The notes: generated by a model from the sequence alone, not told the origin. DNA of 64,000 nucleotides from Streptomyces sp. B1I3 (GCF_030816615.1 NZ_JAUSYD010000001.1:4796501-4860500), one strand, 5' to 3'; counted from the first letter of the stretch, positions 51,308-60,542 are shown. Numbers and translations are program-made.

Positions 51308-51760
51308 GTGAACGCGAGACGACGTCGGGCGCTGCTGGTTGCCGTTGCGGTGCTGCTGGAGCCCGGTGAGCAGGTCGAGGCGACCGCGCTGGTGAATCTG
51401 AGCGAGATTTCGCTCAAGAAGAACCTGGCGATGGGGGTTGCCGCGGCGATCCTGACCGGCGGCGCGATGACGATGGCCATGGCGCCGCAGCCGATGTACC
51501 TCGCGGTGACCGGAGAGCGCCTGTTCCTGTTCCAGGCGAACCAGGCGTTCGCGAAACCGGACCGGCTCGTGGGCGTCCTTCCGCTCGAGAACCTGACGCG
51601 GACCGAGGTCAAGCGGGGCCTCATGAAGTACTCGTTCGACCTCGTCGACGAGGCGCGGGAGAGCGGTGCTCTGCGACTGTTCTTCCCGCGGGTCGGCGGT
51701 GGCAAGGAACTGGACGCGGTGGCACAGCTGATACCCGTGGTGTCGGCCGTAGCGGCATAG
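51308..51760 (+). CDS. Hypothetical protein with PH-like fold
   Basis: 150 residues from GTG. Pattern: LLEPGEQVEATALVNL, a hydrophobic segment GVAAAILTGGAMTMAM, MYLAVTGERLFLFQ and LENLTRTEVKRGLMKYSF. This is the layout of bacterial PH-like membrane-associated proteins. The function is unknown. 176 bp separate it from the SurA-like gene. Confidence 0.65.
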   Translation: MNARRRRALLVAVAVLLEPGEQVEATALVNLSEISLKKNLAMGVAAAILTGGAMTMAMAPQPMYLAVTGERLFLFQANQAFAKPDRLVGVLPLENLTRTEVKRGLMKYSFDLVDEARESGALRLFFPRVGGGKELDAVAQLIPVVSAVAA

Positions 51761-51856
51761 AGCCGGTGCGGGCGCCCGGGGGCGGCGGGCCTCGGTACGG
51801 GCGTCGGGCGGACGGACCCGGGACGCCTCACGCGACGGCCGGGGTAGGTTCGGGGT

Positions 51857-52843
51857 GTGAACGCTGAAGCATCCGGCCGCATCGTCCTGCTCACCGCCAG
51901 CCACCGGGTCGCGCCGGGGCTGCTGTCCTGGCCCGCCTGGCAGACGTTGCACGCCGCCGACCGCGTGCTGTGTGCCGAGGCGGACCACCCGCAGCTCCCG
52001 TACCTGAGGGAGGCAGGGGTCGCCGTCGAGCACACGGCGCCCTCGGCCGAGGAGCTCGTGGACGCCTGCGCGGGCGGGCGGACCGTGGTGGTGCTGGTGG
52101 GCGGCGAGGGCAATCAGCCGCTCACCGACGGGCTGGCCCGGCTCGGTGGTTCCGGCCGGGTGCAGATGCCGGACCTGGAGCTCCTGCCCGGTTCCTACGA
52201 CCTGCCGGGAGCGCGCCTCCTCGATCTGGTGCAGGTCATGGACCGGATCAGGCTCGAATGCCCGTGGTCCTCGCAGAAGACGCACAAGGGCCTCGCGAAG
52301 TACGCCATCGAGGAGGCGTACGAGCTGGTCGAGGCGATCGAGGACGGCGACCGGGACGAGCTGCGCGAGGAGCTCGGGGACGTACTGCTCCAAGTGGTCT
52401 TCCACGCCCGGATCGCCCAGGAGGACCCGGACGAGCCGTTCGCGATCGACGATGTGGCAGGCACGATCGTGGAGAAGCTGATCCACCGCCATCCGCACGT
52501 CTTCGGTGACGAGACCGCCGAGACCCCGGAGGACGTGCACGCCCACTGGCTGCGGACCAAGGCGATCGAGAAGCAGCGTGACTCGGTCACCGACGGGGTG
52601 CCGCTCGGCCAGCCCGGCCTGGCCCTCGCGGCGAAGCTGGCCGGCCGGGTGCGTACCGCCGGGCTGGACGTGGCGCTCCCCGAGGGCGACGGCATCGGCT
52701 ACCGGCTCCTCGCCCTCGCGGTGCGGGCAGAACAGGACGGCAGCGACCCGGAGGCCGCGCTGCGGGCCGCCGCGCGTACCTACCGGGACGCGATCCGGGC
52801 GGCGGAGGGCCACGGGGCGGCTGCGGATACCGTCGAGGGGTGA
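51857..52843 (+). CDS. mazG: Nucleoside triphosphate pyrophosphohydrolase MazG
   Basis: 328 residues from GTG. A residual N-terminal methylase-like (TP_methylase) half (residues 1-105) is followed by a MazG domain with the metal-binding set in AIEEAYELVEAIEDGDRDELREE and GDVLLQVVFHA, then a second degenerate repeat. It removes aberrant or signalling NTPs. Its stop overlaps the P450 start (GTGA at 52840). Confidence 0.93.
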   Translation: MNAEASGRIVLLTASHRVAPGLLSWPAWQTLHAADRVLCAEADHPQLPYLREAGVAVEHTAPSAEELVDACAGGRTVVVLVGGEGNQPLTDGLARLGGSGRVQMPDLELLPGSYDLPGARLLDLVQVMDRIRLECPWSSQKTHKGLAKYAIEEAYELVEAIEDGDRDELREELGDVLLQVVFHARIAQEDPDEPFAIDDVAGTIVEKLIHRHPHVFGDETAETPEDVHAHWLRTKAIEKQRDSVTDGVPLGQPGLALAAKLAGRVRTAGLDVALPEGDGIGYRLLALAVRAEQDGSDPEAALRAAARTYRDAIRAAEGHGAAADTVEG

Positions 52844-54231
52844 ACGACAGCCCCGCCGACAGTCCCGCCGACACCCCCGCCGGCCCTCCGGCCGACACCC
52901 CCACCGGCCCTCCGGCCGACACCCCCACCGGCCCTCCCACCGAGTGCCCCGCCCGCCACCCGGCGCCCGCCGACGCCCCCGAACTCTTCACCTGGGAGTT
53001 CGCGACCGACCCGTACCCCGCCTACGCCTGGCTCCGCGAGCACAGCCCCGTGCACCGCACCACCCTGCCCAGCGGGGTCGAGGCCTGGCTGGTCACCCGG
53101 TACGCGGACGCCAAGCAGGCCCTCGCCGACGCCCGGCTCTCCAAGAACCCGGCACACCACGCCGGGTCGGCGCAGGCCAAGGGGAAGACGGGCATCCCGG
53201 GGGAGCGCAAGGCGGAGCTGATGACACATCTGCTCAACATCGACCCGCCGGACCACACGCGGCTGCGCCGGCTCGTCTCCAAGGCGTTCACGCCGCGCCG
53301 GGTCGCCGAGTTCGCGCCCCGCGTGCAGGAGCTGACGGACAGGCTCATCGACTCCTTCATCGAGGAGGGCAAGGCGGACCTCATCCACGACTTCGCCTTC
53401 CCGCTCCCCATCTACGCGATCTGCGACCTGCTGGGAGTCCCCCCGGAGGACCAGGACGACTTCCGGGACTGGGCGGGCATGATGATCCGCCACGGCGGCG
53501 GCCCACGCGGCGGGGTGGCCAGGTCGGTCAAGAAGATGCGCGGGTACCTCGCCGAACTCATCCACCGTAAAAGGGAGAATCCCGGCGACGACCTGATCTC
53601 GGGGCTGATCCGGGCGAGCGACCACGGTGAGCACCTCACCGAGAACGAGGCCGCGGCCATGGCCTTCATCCTTCTCTTCGCCGGTTTCGAGACGACCGTC
53701 AACCTGATCGGGAACGGCACGTACGCCCTGCTGCGCAACCCGGAACAGCGCGGACGGTTGCAGCGCTCGCTCGCCGAGGGGGAGGACGGCCTGCTGGCCA
53801 CGGGCATCGAGGAACTGCTGCGATACGACGGTCCGGTGGAGCTCGCCACCTGGCGCTATGCCACCGAGCCCGTGACGCTGGGAGGCCAGGACATCGCGGT
53901 GGGGGACCCTGTCCTCGTGGTGCTGGCCGCCGCGGACCGGGACCCGGAGCGTTTCCAGGATGCGGACACCCTGGACCTCGCACGGAGTGACAATCAGCAC
54001 CTCGGATACGGCCACGGCATCCACTACTGCCTGGGGGCGCCGCTGGCCCGTCTGGAGGGACGGACGGCGCTGGCCACGCTGCTGAGGCGCCTTCCTGACC
54101 TGCGACTGGCTGCGGAAGCCGACGAGGTGAGGTGGCGTGGCGGGCTCATCATGCGGGGACTGCGCACTCTCCCCGTTGAGTTCGATCCCGGACAAAGGGG
54201 CGCCGCAAGTGACACGCCGTCAACTCCGTGA
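52840..54231 (+). CDS. Cytochrome P450
   Basis: 463 residues. The I-helix ILLFAGFETTVNLIGNG has the oxygen-activating Glu-Thr; the K-helix is GIEELLRYDGPVE (ExxR); the heme loop HLGYGHGIHYCLGAPLAR has axial Cys397. The first 45 residues are an unusual Pro/Thr/Asp/Ala repeat encoded by 24-bp DNA repeats at 52881-52928, not part of the P450 fold. It is translationally coupled to mazG by GTGA. No redox partner is adjacent; the substrate is unknown. Confidence 0.92.
   Translation: MNDSPADSPADTPAGPPADTPTGPPADTPTGPPTECPARHPAPADAPELFTWEFATDPYPAYAWLREHSPVHRTTLPSGVEAWLVTRYADAKQALADARLSKNPAHHAGSAQAKGKTGIPGERKAELMTHLLNIDPPDHTRLRRLVSKAFTPRRVAEFAPRVQELTDRLIDSFIEEGKADLIHDFAFPLPIYAICDLLGVPPEDQDDFRDWAGMMIRHGGGPRGGVARSVKKMRGYLAELIHRKRENPGDDLISGLIRASDHGEHLTENEAAAMAFILLFAGFETTVNLIGNGTYALLRNPEQRGRLQRSLAEGEDGLLATGIEELLRYDGPVELATWRYATEPVTLGGQDIAVGDPVLVVLAAADRDPERFQDADTLDLARSDNQHLGYGHGIHYCLGAPLARLEGRTALATLLRRLPDLRLAAEADEVRWRGGLIMRGLRTLPVEFDPGQRGAASDTPSTP
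52881..52928. repeat. 24-bp tandem repeat in the P450 N-terminus
   Basis: Two identical 24-bp units beginning CGGCCCTCCGGCCGACAC lie head to tail, with degenerate partial copies on both sides (52851-52940). They encode GPPADTPT repeats. Length polymorphism between strains is likely. Confidence 0.8.
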
Positions 54232-54336
54232 CCTTCACGTGATCTCCGCTGCATCGACTTGTGACACACGTTCGAGTGCGGCTAGGTTCACCGTTCGACT
54301 CACCCGTCACATGTCAGTCACACGGAAGGCAATCCC

Positions 54337-55377
54337 ATGGGCTCCGCGAACGGCAGACACCGTCGCCCTCGTCAGGCACCCGCCATCGTCGTCGCCGCAG
54401 GCGTGACGGGATCGGCCATCGCCATCCCGCTGCTCGGCGCGGCCGGCGCGAACGCCGCCGAGGCGTCGACCTGGGACCGGGTCGCCGAGTGCGAGAGCGG
54501 TGGCATGTGGAGCGCCGACCTCGGCAACGGCTACTACGGCGGCCTGCAGTTCTCGCAGGACACCTGGTCGGCCTACGGCGGTTCGGCGTACGCCGCGCGG
54601 GCCGACCTCGCCAGCCGCTCGCAGCAGATCGCGGTCGCCGAGAAGGTCCTGGACGCCAAGGGGCCGCAGGCCTGGGCCAGCTGTGCGGTGATCTCCGGCC
54701 TGGCGATGGACGATTCGCTGCCGGGCGTCGACCCGGGCGGCGACCCGAGCGCCGAGCCGTCGGACTCTGCGAGCCCCTCGGACACGTCCTCGCCCGAAGC
54801 GTCGGCCGGGGCGGACGAGGCGGACGCGAAGGACGGCGCCGCCGCGGGCGGTAAGAGCGGCACGAGTGACAAGGGCGGGAAGGGCGACAAGGCCGCCGAC
54901 GCCGGCACACCCACCGGAACCGGCACTCCGGAGTCCTCGTCACCCTCCACCACCCCCTCGCCCGAGGCCTCCGGAGCGGCGCGGGGCGAGGACGCGACGG
55001 GTGGCAAGCACCGCGGCATCCCGGCCCCCGAGGCGAGTGCGGAGGCGGACGCGGAGAGCGCCCGCGAGTCCGGCCGGCACGCCTCGCGCGGTGGCGCCGA
55101 GGCGCGCAAGGGCGCGGAGGCGGGCACGGACGGCACGTACACCGTCCGCGAGGGCGACAACCTGTGGGCGATCGCCGACACCCAGGAGCTGCCCGGCGGC
55201 TGGCCCGCGCTCTACGAGGCCAACAAGACCGAGCTGGGCTCCGACCCCGACCTGATCCTTCCGGGCCAGAGCCTCGACCTGGGTCTCCAGGGAGGGGCGG
55301 CCTCCGCCTCGACGGGCGCGGAGAACGGTGCGGAGACCGGTGCGGAGACCGGCGTGGAAGCGCCTGCCGGCAGCTGA
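54337..55377 (+). CDS. Resuscitation-promoting factor-like protein with LysM (1st copy)
   Basis: 346 residues. Signal peptide to about residue 40 (AAGANA-A), then an Rpf/lysozyme-like domain (residues 42-115; WDRVAECESGG with catalytic Glu, GNGYYGGLQFS). A long Ser/Pro/Ala/Gly linker is followed by a LysM at 268-312 (YTVREGDNLWAIADTQ). It cleaves peptidoglycan during germination or growth. It is paired with the Rpf gene at 55837. No riboswitch lies in front of this copy. Confidence 0.93.
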   Translation: MGSANGRHRRPRQAPAIVVAAGVTGSAIAIPLLGAAGANAAEASTWDRVAECESGGMWSADLGNGYYGGLQFSQDTWSAYGGSAYAARADLASRSQQIAVAEKVLDAKGPQAWASCAVISGLAMDDSLPGVDPGGDPSAEPSDSASPSDTSSPEASAGADEADAKDGAAAGGKSGTSDKGGKGDKAADAGTPTGTGTPESSSPSTTPSPEASGAARGEDATGGKHRGIPAPEASAEADAESARESGRHASRGGAEARKGAEAGTDGTYTVREGDNLWAIADTQELPGGWPALYEANKTELGSDPDLILPGQSLDLGLQGGAASASTGAENGAETGAETGVEAPAGS

Positions 55378-55627
55378 TCAAAAGTGTGAAAACACCCCGA
55401 AAGCGAGGGTAGTTCAGAGGCCTATGTCCACTTATGCGTAAGTGAGACATGGGTCTCTTTGCTTCAACTGGCGGGCTGCGCCCGTCCGGTCCGCCCGCAT
55501 CCGCTCCGACCTGCGGAAACGGCCGACCTCCCCAGGGCGGTAAGGGCTGATTAGCCGTTATGTCCATCTTTGAATGTCGGGGTTGCCTGTGTTTACGGTC
55601 GTAACCGCTCGCACCGCGGGCACCTTC
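55378..55627. other. Intergenic region between the two Rpf genes, upstream part
   Basis: 250 bases before the riboswitch. They must contain the promoter for the second Rpf gene. No clear -10/-35 pair or hairpin is asserted. Confidence 0.5.
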
Positions 55628-55824
55628 GACCGTCACGCCGAATCCTGCCGTCGGACGAAGGGGACCGACGCGTAAAGCGCCGTAGGCAGGAGCGGGGGAC
55701 CCAGGTAAGTGCCGTGCCCGGCCGTCGAGAGACGGCGAGGACCGGCTAGGGGTGAAGTCGCCTGCGACAGCGGGCGACCGGGCGACTCACAGCCCGAACC
55801 CGACAGCTCACCTCGTAGGCGTCG
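55628..55824 (+). promoter_or_regulatory. c-di-AMP (ydaO/yuaA) riboswitch
   Basis: The leader of the second Rpf gene carries the conserved ydaO blocks in order: CACGCCGAATCCTGCC (near 55634), GCGGGGGACCCAGGTAAG (55692-55709), TAGGGGTGAAGTC (55747-55759) and CGACAGCTCACCTCGTAGGC (55801-55820). Class members bind c-di-AMP and usually switch off expression. It links spore-wall hydrolysis to a second messenger. The upstream Rpf gene lacks it. Confidence 0.85.
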
Positions 55825-55836
55825 GTGAGGAGAACC

Positions 55837-56535
55837 ATGCTGCTTTCCAGCAAGGGCAAGCACCGCCGCCCGTCCAAGGCCGTCCGTGTCGCCACCCTGG
55901 CCGGTGTGGCCGGTGCCGCCGTCGCCGTCCCGCTGATGGGTGCGACGGGCGCCTCCGCCGCGTCCGTCTCCACGTGGGACGCCGTCGCGCAGTGCGAGTC
56001 CGGTGGCAACTGGTCCATCAACACCGGCAACGGTTACTACGGCGGACTGCAGTTCTCGGCGTCCAGCTGGGCCGCCGCCGGCGGTACGCAGTACGCCGCC
56101 CGTGCCGACCTGGCCACCAAGGGCCAGCAGATAGCCACCGCCGAGAAGCTTCTCGCCCTGCAGGGCCCGGGTGCCTGGGCCTGCGCCGGTGCCGGTGGCC
56201 TGACGAACGACGGTGTGGACCCGGGCGTCGACACCGGCTCCGCCAAGAACGGCGACACGGCCCCGCAGGCCGCGCCGGAGCGCAAGGCCGAGCAGCCCAC
56301 CACGCGCAGCGAGACGCGCACGGCTCCCAAGGCGGAGAAGACCGTCACCACCCCGACCGGCGACAAGGTCAAGAAGGGTGACGGCGAATACAAGGTGAAG
56401 GCGGGCGACACCCTCAGCAAGATCGCCAAGGCGAAGGACGTCAAGGGCGGCTGGCACAAGCTGTTCACGCTCAACGACGACATCGTCGAGAACGCCGACC
56501 TGATCTTCCCGGGTCAGCAGCTCCACCTGAAGTAG
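55837..56535 (+). CDS. Resuscitation-promoting factor-like protein with LysM (2nd copy)
   Basis: 232 residues from ATG 55837, with GAGGAG upstream. Signal peptide ends ASA-A, then the Rpf domain (WDAVAQCESGGNW with catalytic Glu, GNGYYGGLQFSASSW), a shorter linker and LysM at 183-232 (YKVKAGDTLSKIAKAK). It hydrolyses peptidoglycan. It is controlled by the riboswitch in its leader. A GTG 12 bases earlier is the alternative start. Confidence 0.95.
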   Translation: MLLSSKGKHRRPSKAVRVATLAGVAGAAVAVPLMGATGASAASVSTWDAVAQCESGGNWSINTGNGYYGGLQFSASSWAAAGGTQYAARADLATKGQQIATAEKLLALQGPGAWACAGAGGLTNDGVDPGVDTGSAKNGDTAPQAAPERKAEQPTTRSETRTAPKAEKTVTTPTGDKVKKGDGEYKVKAGDTLSKIAKAKDVKGGWHKLFTLNDDIVENADLIFPGQQLHLK

Positions 56536-56592
56536 TCCCGGGGTCTTCCTCCCTCCCAGGACGAAGGGTGTCCGGCGGCACCCGAAACGCTA

Positions 56593-56635
56593 CCCGGCCC
56601 GGCGCGCCCACACCCCCCGTGTGCGCCGGGCCGGG
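56593..56635. terminator. Terminator hairpin after the second Rpf gene
   Basis: A 13-bp stem CCCGGCCCGGCGC with its complement, extended by CACAC/GTGTG inside, 58 bases past the stop. Confidence 0.8.
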
Positions 56636-56934
56636 GGTGTGTTCACGGAGCCTCAGGGGATCAGCCGACGGGGTACGGAGGCGGTGTGCGCGAGGGTGCG
56701 TGAGGGGGCGCAGGGGGTGTCGGCCGAGAGGCCGAGTTGCAGGTGAGTGTTCAACCTTTGTAGTTACTGACCAGTAGATTTCTGGAGCTTTGCCCGGAAT
56801 GCAGGCTGTTGGGTCCTTTTTCGTCCCAGGGGACGGGCGGTCGGCCGACGGAGCGGGCCGGGCCGGTTAGGCTCGTATCGCAAGGCCACAGTGACCCTGC
56901 ACAACCAGTGTCATATCCCAGAAGGAGATGCCTC
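56636..56934. other. Intergenic region upstream of eno
   Basis: 299 bases holding the eno promoter and leader. No shorter gene is supportable. AGAAGGAG six to thirteen bases before the GTG is the eno ribosome site. Confidence 0.55.
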
Positions 56935-58221
56935 GTGCCGTCCATCGACGTCGTCGTAGCCAGGGAAATCCTCGACTCCCGGGGCAACCCCACGGTCGAG
57001 GTCGAGGTTGGCCTCGACGACGGCAGCACGGGCCGTGCTGCCGTTCCGTCCGGCGCCTCCACCGGCGCGTTCGAGGCCATCGAGCTTCGCGACGGCGACC
57101 CCAACCGTTACCACGGCAAGGGCGTCGAGAAGGCCGTCCTCGCCGTGATCGAGCAGATCGGCCCGGAGCTCGTCGGTTACGACGCCACCGAGCAGCGCCT
57201 CATCGACCAGGCGATGTTCGACCTGGACGCCACCGAGAACAAGGGCTCGCTCGGCGCCAACGCCATCCTCGGCGTCTCGCTCGCCGTCGCGCACGCCGCG
57301 TCCGAGGCCTCGGACCTCCCGCTGTTCCGTTACCTCGGCGGCCCGAACGCGCACCTGCTGCCCGTCCCGATGATGAACATCCTGAACGGCGGTTCGCACG
57401 CCGACTCCAACGTGGACATCCAGGAGTTCATGATCGCGCCGATCGGCGCCGAATCCTTCTCCGAGGCCCTGCGCTGGGGCGCGGAGATCTACCACACGCT
57501 GAAGAAGGTCCTGAAGACCAAGGGCCTGTCCACCGGTCTCGGTGACGAGGGCGGCTTCGCGCCGAACCTCGAGTCCAACCGCGCCGCCCTCGACCTCATC
57601 CTCGAGGCCGTCAAGGAGGCCGGTTACGTCCCCGGCCGCGACATCGCGCTCGCGCTGGACGTCGCCGCGTCCGAGTTCTACAAGGACGGCGTCTACGAGT
57701 TCGAGGGCAAGTCCCGCTCGGCCGCCGAGATGACCGAGTACTACGAGGAGCTCGTCTCCGCGTACCCGCTGGTCTCCATCGAGGACCCGCTGTACGAGGA
57801 CGACTGGGCCGGCTGGAAGGTCATCACCGACAAGCTGGGCTCCAAGGTGCAGATCGTCGGCGACGACCTCTTCGTCACCAACCCCGAGCGCCTCGCCCGT
57901 GGCATCGAGGAGGGCTCGGCCAACGCCCTGCTCGTGAAGGTCAACCAGATCGGTTCGCTGACCGAGACCCTGGACGCCGTCGAGCTCGCGCAGCGCAACG
58001 GCTTCAAGTGCATGATGTCCCACCGCTCCGGTGAGACCGAGGACGTCACCATCGCCGACCTCGCCGTCGCGGTGAACTGCGGCCAGATCAAGACCGGCGC
58101 ACCGGCCCGCTCGGACCGTGTCGCCAAGTACAACCAGCTGCTGCGCATCGAGGAGATCCTCGACGACGCCGCGGTGTACGCGGGCCGTTCGGCGTTCCCG
58201 CGGTTCCGTTTCGAGGGCTGA
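56935..58221 (+). CDS. eno: Enolase (phosphopyruvate hydratase)
   Basis: 428 residues from GTG 56935. It converts 2-phosphoglycerate to PEP in glycolysis. It shows AREILDSRGNPTVEVEV, GASTGAFEA, GDEGGFAPN, the catalytic Lys in LLVKVNQIGSLTET (enolase signature), and SHRSGETEDVTIADLAV. It is followed by the DivIC-like, DUF501 and Ppx/GppA genes, a conserved actinobacterial run. Confidence 0.98.
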   Translation: MPSIDVVVAREILDSRGNPTVEVEVGLDDGSTGRAAVPSGASTGAFEAIELRDGDPNRYHGKGVEKAVLAVIEQIGPELVGYDATEQRLIDQAMFDLDATENKGSLGANAILGVSLAVAHAASEASDLPLFRYLGGPNAHLLPVPMMNILNGGSHADSNVDIQEFMIAPIGAESFSEALRWGAEIYHTLKKVLKTKGLSTGLGDEGGFAPNLESNRAALDLILEAVKEAGYVPGRDIALALDVAASEFYKDGVYEFEGKSRSAAEMTEYYEELVSAYPLVSIEDPLYEDDWAGWKVITDKLGSKVQIVGDDLFVTNPERLARGIEEGSANALLVKVNQIGSLTETLDAVELAQRNGFKCMMSHRSGETEDVTIADLAVAVNCGQIKTGAPARSDRVAKYNQLLRIEEILDDAAVYAGRSAFPRFRFEG

Positions 58222-58255
58222 CAGCCCTTCGGCAGGACCTCGGCGCACCAGCCTC

Positions 58256-58300
58256 CGTCCGTCCCCGCACTCGGTCCCGTACCGTGTGCGGGGACGGACG
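58256..58300. terminator. Terminator hairpin after eno
   Basis: A 15-bp perfect stem CGTCCGTCCCCGCAC and its complement with a 15-base loop, 34 bases past the stop. Confidence 0.88.
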
Positions 58301-58322
58301 TGCGTAACGGGGAGCGTGAGAG

Positions 58323-58793
58323 ATGGCCGGGAAGGACCGCGACCGGTTCTCCACCACGACCAGGCTGAGGCTGCTCGGTGAGCAGACGGCGGCCCGCGTC
58401 TACCGCTCCCAGAACCGGCGTCAGGCCCGCCGCTCCCGCCTCACCGGCCGGGCGGCGTTCCTGGCGCTGATCGTCTGTTCCCTGGTGGTCGCCCTCGCGT
58501 ACCCGATGCGCCAGTACATCTCCCAGCGCGACGAGATCGCCGAGCAGGAGAGGCTGTCGCGGGAGGCGCACGAGCGGACCGAGGAGCTGCGGGACGAGAA
58601 GGCGCGGCTGAAGGACGACGCGTACATCCGCCGTCTCGCGCGTGAGCACCTCCACTACGTCATGCCCGGGGAGACCGGTTACACCGTGATCGACCCGGAC
58701 GCGGCCGAGGTCCGCCGAGGCGAACCCGGTGCGACGGGCCGGCCCTGGCACTCCAACCTCTGGGACGGCGTCGACAGCGCGGACCGCGAATGA
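58323..58793 (+). CDS. DivIC/FtsB-like septum formation initiator
   Basis: 156 residues. A basic head, one TM (AAFLALIVCSLVVALAYPM, residues 43-61), an extracytoplasmic coiled coil (RDEIAEQERLSREAHERTEE), then RLAREHLHYVMPGETGYTV typical of the family. A divisome component, probably partnering FtsL/FtsQ. The position after eno matches other actinomycetes. Confidence 0.9.
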   Translation: MAGKDRDRFSTTTRLRLLGEQTAARVYRSQNRRQARRSRLTGRAAFLALIVCSLVVALAYPMRQYISQRDEIAEQERLSREAHERTEELRDEKARLKDDAYIRRLAREHLHYVMPGETGYTVIDPDAAEVRRGEPGATGRPWHSNLWDGVDSADRE

Positions 58794-58875
58794 CCCCGTG
58801 CGCGTACGCGGCCCTGAACACGTCCCCGTACGCACACCGATACACACAGACCGACCGATGACATTCAAGGCAGGC

Positions 58876-59463
58876 ATGGACACGCCCCCTCCGCAGACCG
58901 AATCCACCACACCCACCGCTGCGGACATCGCCGCGTTCGAGCAGCAGCTCGGCCGGCCGCCCCGTGGGCTGCGCGCCATCGCGCACCGCTGCCCGTGCGG
59001 CAATCCGGACGTGGTCGAGACGCAGCCCCGTCTGGAGGACGGCACGCCGTTCCCGACGACGTATTACCTGACCTGTCCGCGTGCCGCGTCCGCGATCGGC
59101 ACGCTGGAGGCCAACGGGGTCATGAAGGAGATGACCGAGCGGCTCACGACGGACCCGGAGCTGGCCGCCGCGTACCGCGCGGCGCACGAGGACTACATCG
59201 CGCGCCGGGACGCCATCGAGGTCCTGGAGGGCTTCCCGAGCGCGGGCGGCATGCCGGACCGGGTGAAGTGCCTGCACGTGCTGGTCGGTCATTCGCTGGC
59301 GGCGGGGCCCGGGGTGAACCCGCTGGGCGACGAGGCGATCGCGATGCTTCCGCAGTGGTGGGCGAAGGGCCCCTGTGTGTCGCCGTGCGCCGCTGCGGAC
59401 GAGAGCGGGAGCACGGACGAGGGGCGGGCAGCCGGCGAGCCCGGCGAGGGGGCAGGGCGGTGA
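58876..59463 (+). CDS. DUF501 family protein
   Basis: 195 residues. DUF501 pattern: QLGRPPRGLRAIAHRCPCGNPDVV, TYYLTCPRAASAIGTLEANG, GGMPDRVKCLHVLVGHSLA, with conserved Cys and His. The molecular role is unknown, although it accompanies ppx/gppA in actinobacteria. ATG 58876 has AAGG about 8 bases upstream; ATG 58858 is the alternative. The stop overlaps the next GTG (GTGA). Confidence 0.88.
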   Translation: MDTPPPQTESTTPTAADIAAFEQQLGRPPRGLRAIAHRCPCGNPDVVETQPRLEDGTPFPTTYYLTCPRAASAIGTLEANGVMKEMTERLTTDPELAAAYRAAHEDYIARRDAIEVLEGFPSAGGMPDRVKCLHVLVGHSLAAGPGVNPLGDEAIAMLPQWWAKGPCVSPCAAADESGSTDEGRAAGEPGEGAGR

Positions 59464-60401
59464 CCCGCGTCGCCGCCGTCGACTGCGGTACCAACTCCAT
59501 CCGCCTGCTGGTCGCGGATCTCGACCCGGCCACCGGCTCGTTCACCGAGCTCGACCGCCGGATGCGGATCGTCCGGCTCGGTCAGGGTGTCGACCGCACC
59601 GGGCGGCTGGACCCCGAGGCGCTGGAGCGCACCTTCGCCGCCTGCCGGGAGTACGCCTCGGCGATCAAGGAGCTCGGCGCGGAGGAGATCCGGTTCGTCG
59701 CCACCTCCGCCTCCCGTGACGCAGAGAACAGCGAGACGTTCGTCCGGGGCGTCCTGGACATCCTGGGCGTCGAGCCCGAGGTCATCAGCGGCGACCAGGA
59801 GGCGCAGCTCTCCTTCGACGGTGCCACCAGGGAACTCGCGGGCAGCGACCACCTGGAGAAGCCTTACCTCGTCGTGGACATCGGCGGCGGCTCCACCGAG
59901 TTCGTCGTCGGTGACGACGAGGTCCGTGCGGCCCGGTCCGTGGACATCGGCTGCGTGCGCATGACCGAACGTCACCTGGTGCGGGACGGCGCGGTCGTCG
60001 ACCCGCCCACGCCCGAACGGGTCGAAGCGATCCGGGCGGACATCGACGCCGCGCTGGACCTGGCGGGGGAGACGGTGCCGCTCGCCGAGGCGGCCACCCT
60101 CGTCGGACTGGCGGGCACGGTCACCACCCTCGCCGCGATCGCCCTCGGCCTGCCGGAGTACGACTCCGAGGCGATCCACCACTCCAGGATCTCCGCATCC
60201 CAGGTGCGGGAGATCACCGCCAGGCTGGTGGCCTCGACGCACGAGGAGCGCGCGGCGATTCCCGCGATGCATCCCGGACGGGTCGATGTGATCGCCTCCG
60301 GAGCGCTGGTCCTGCTCGCTGTCATGGAGCGGACCGGAGCCCGGGAGGTCGTCGTCAGCGAACACGACATCCTTGACGGCATCGCCTGGTCGGCAGCCTG
60401 A
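59460..60401 (+). CDS. Ppx/GppA-family exopolyphosphatase / pppGpp phosphatase
   Basis: 313 residues from GTG 59460. It is an actin-like phosphatase domain: AAVDCGTNSIRLLVAD, RFVATSASRDAENS, VVDIGGGSTEFVVG, LVGLAGTVTTLAAI, VIASGALVLLAVM. It is the short form without the C-terminal HD domain. It probably acts on polyphosphate or pppGpp. Coupled to the DUF501 gene by GTGA. Confidence 0.93.
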   Translation: MTRVAAVDCGTNSIRLLVADLDPATGSFTELDRRMRIVRLGQGVDRTGRLDPEALERTFAACREYASAIKELGAEEIRFVATSASRDAENSETFVRGVLDILGVEPEVISGDQEAQLSFDGATRELAGSDHLEKPYLVVDIGGGSTEFVVGDDEVRAARSVDIGCVRMTERHLVRDGAVVDPPTPERVEAIRADIDAALDLAGETVPLAEAATLVGLAGTVTTLAAIALGLPEYDSEAIHHSRISASQVREITARLVASTHEERAAIPAMHPGRVDVIASGALVLLAVMERTGAREVVVSEHDILDGIAWSAA

Positions 60402-60471
60402 TCACCGCGGGGCACAGGGAGCGGTGAGGATGCGCTCATACGCATTCCCGCCTGCACCTTTGAGCTGTTCG

Positions 60472-60503
60472 AGGCCTCTCCGTGCCGGTCCGGAGAGGCC
60501 TTT
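60472..60503. terminator. Terminator after ppx/gppA
   Basis: An 11-bp stem AGGCCTCTCCG with its complement and an 8-base loop, followed by TTT, 70 bases past the stop. Confidence 0.88.
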
Positions 60504-60524
60504 CGCGAGGCGCCGCGACCAACT

Positions 60525-60542
60525 TCGTGAACTTCTTCACAA
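60525..60542. promoter_or_regulatory. Rex operator (ROP) upstream of ndh
   Basis: TCGTGAACTTCTTCACAA matches the Streptomyces Rex consensus TTGTGAA-N4-TTCACAA at all but one fixed position. Rex releases DNA when NADH is high. ndh is an established Rex target in streptomycetes, and this is the only ROP-like site I saw in the window. It lies about 308 bases before the ndh ATG, implying a promoter here and a long leader. Confidence 0.85.

Noticed and set aside
54232..54336. Riboswitch or Crp site upstream of the first Rpf gene
   Set aside because: No ydaO blocks, and the GTG/CAC elements do not fit the spaced Crp consensus.
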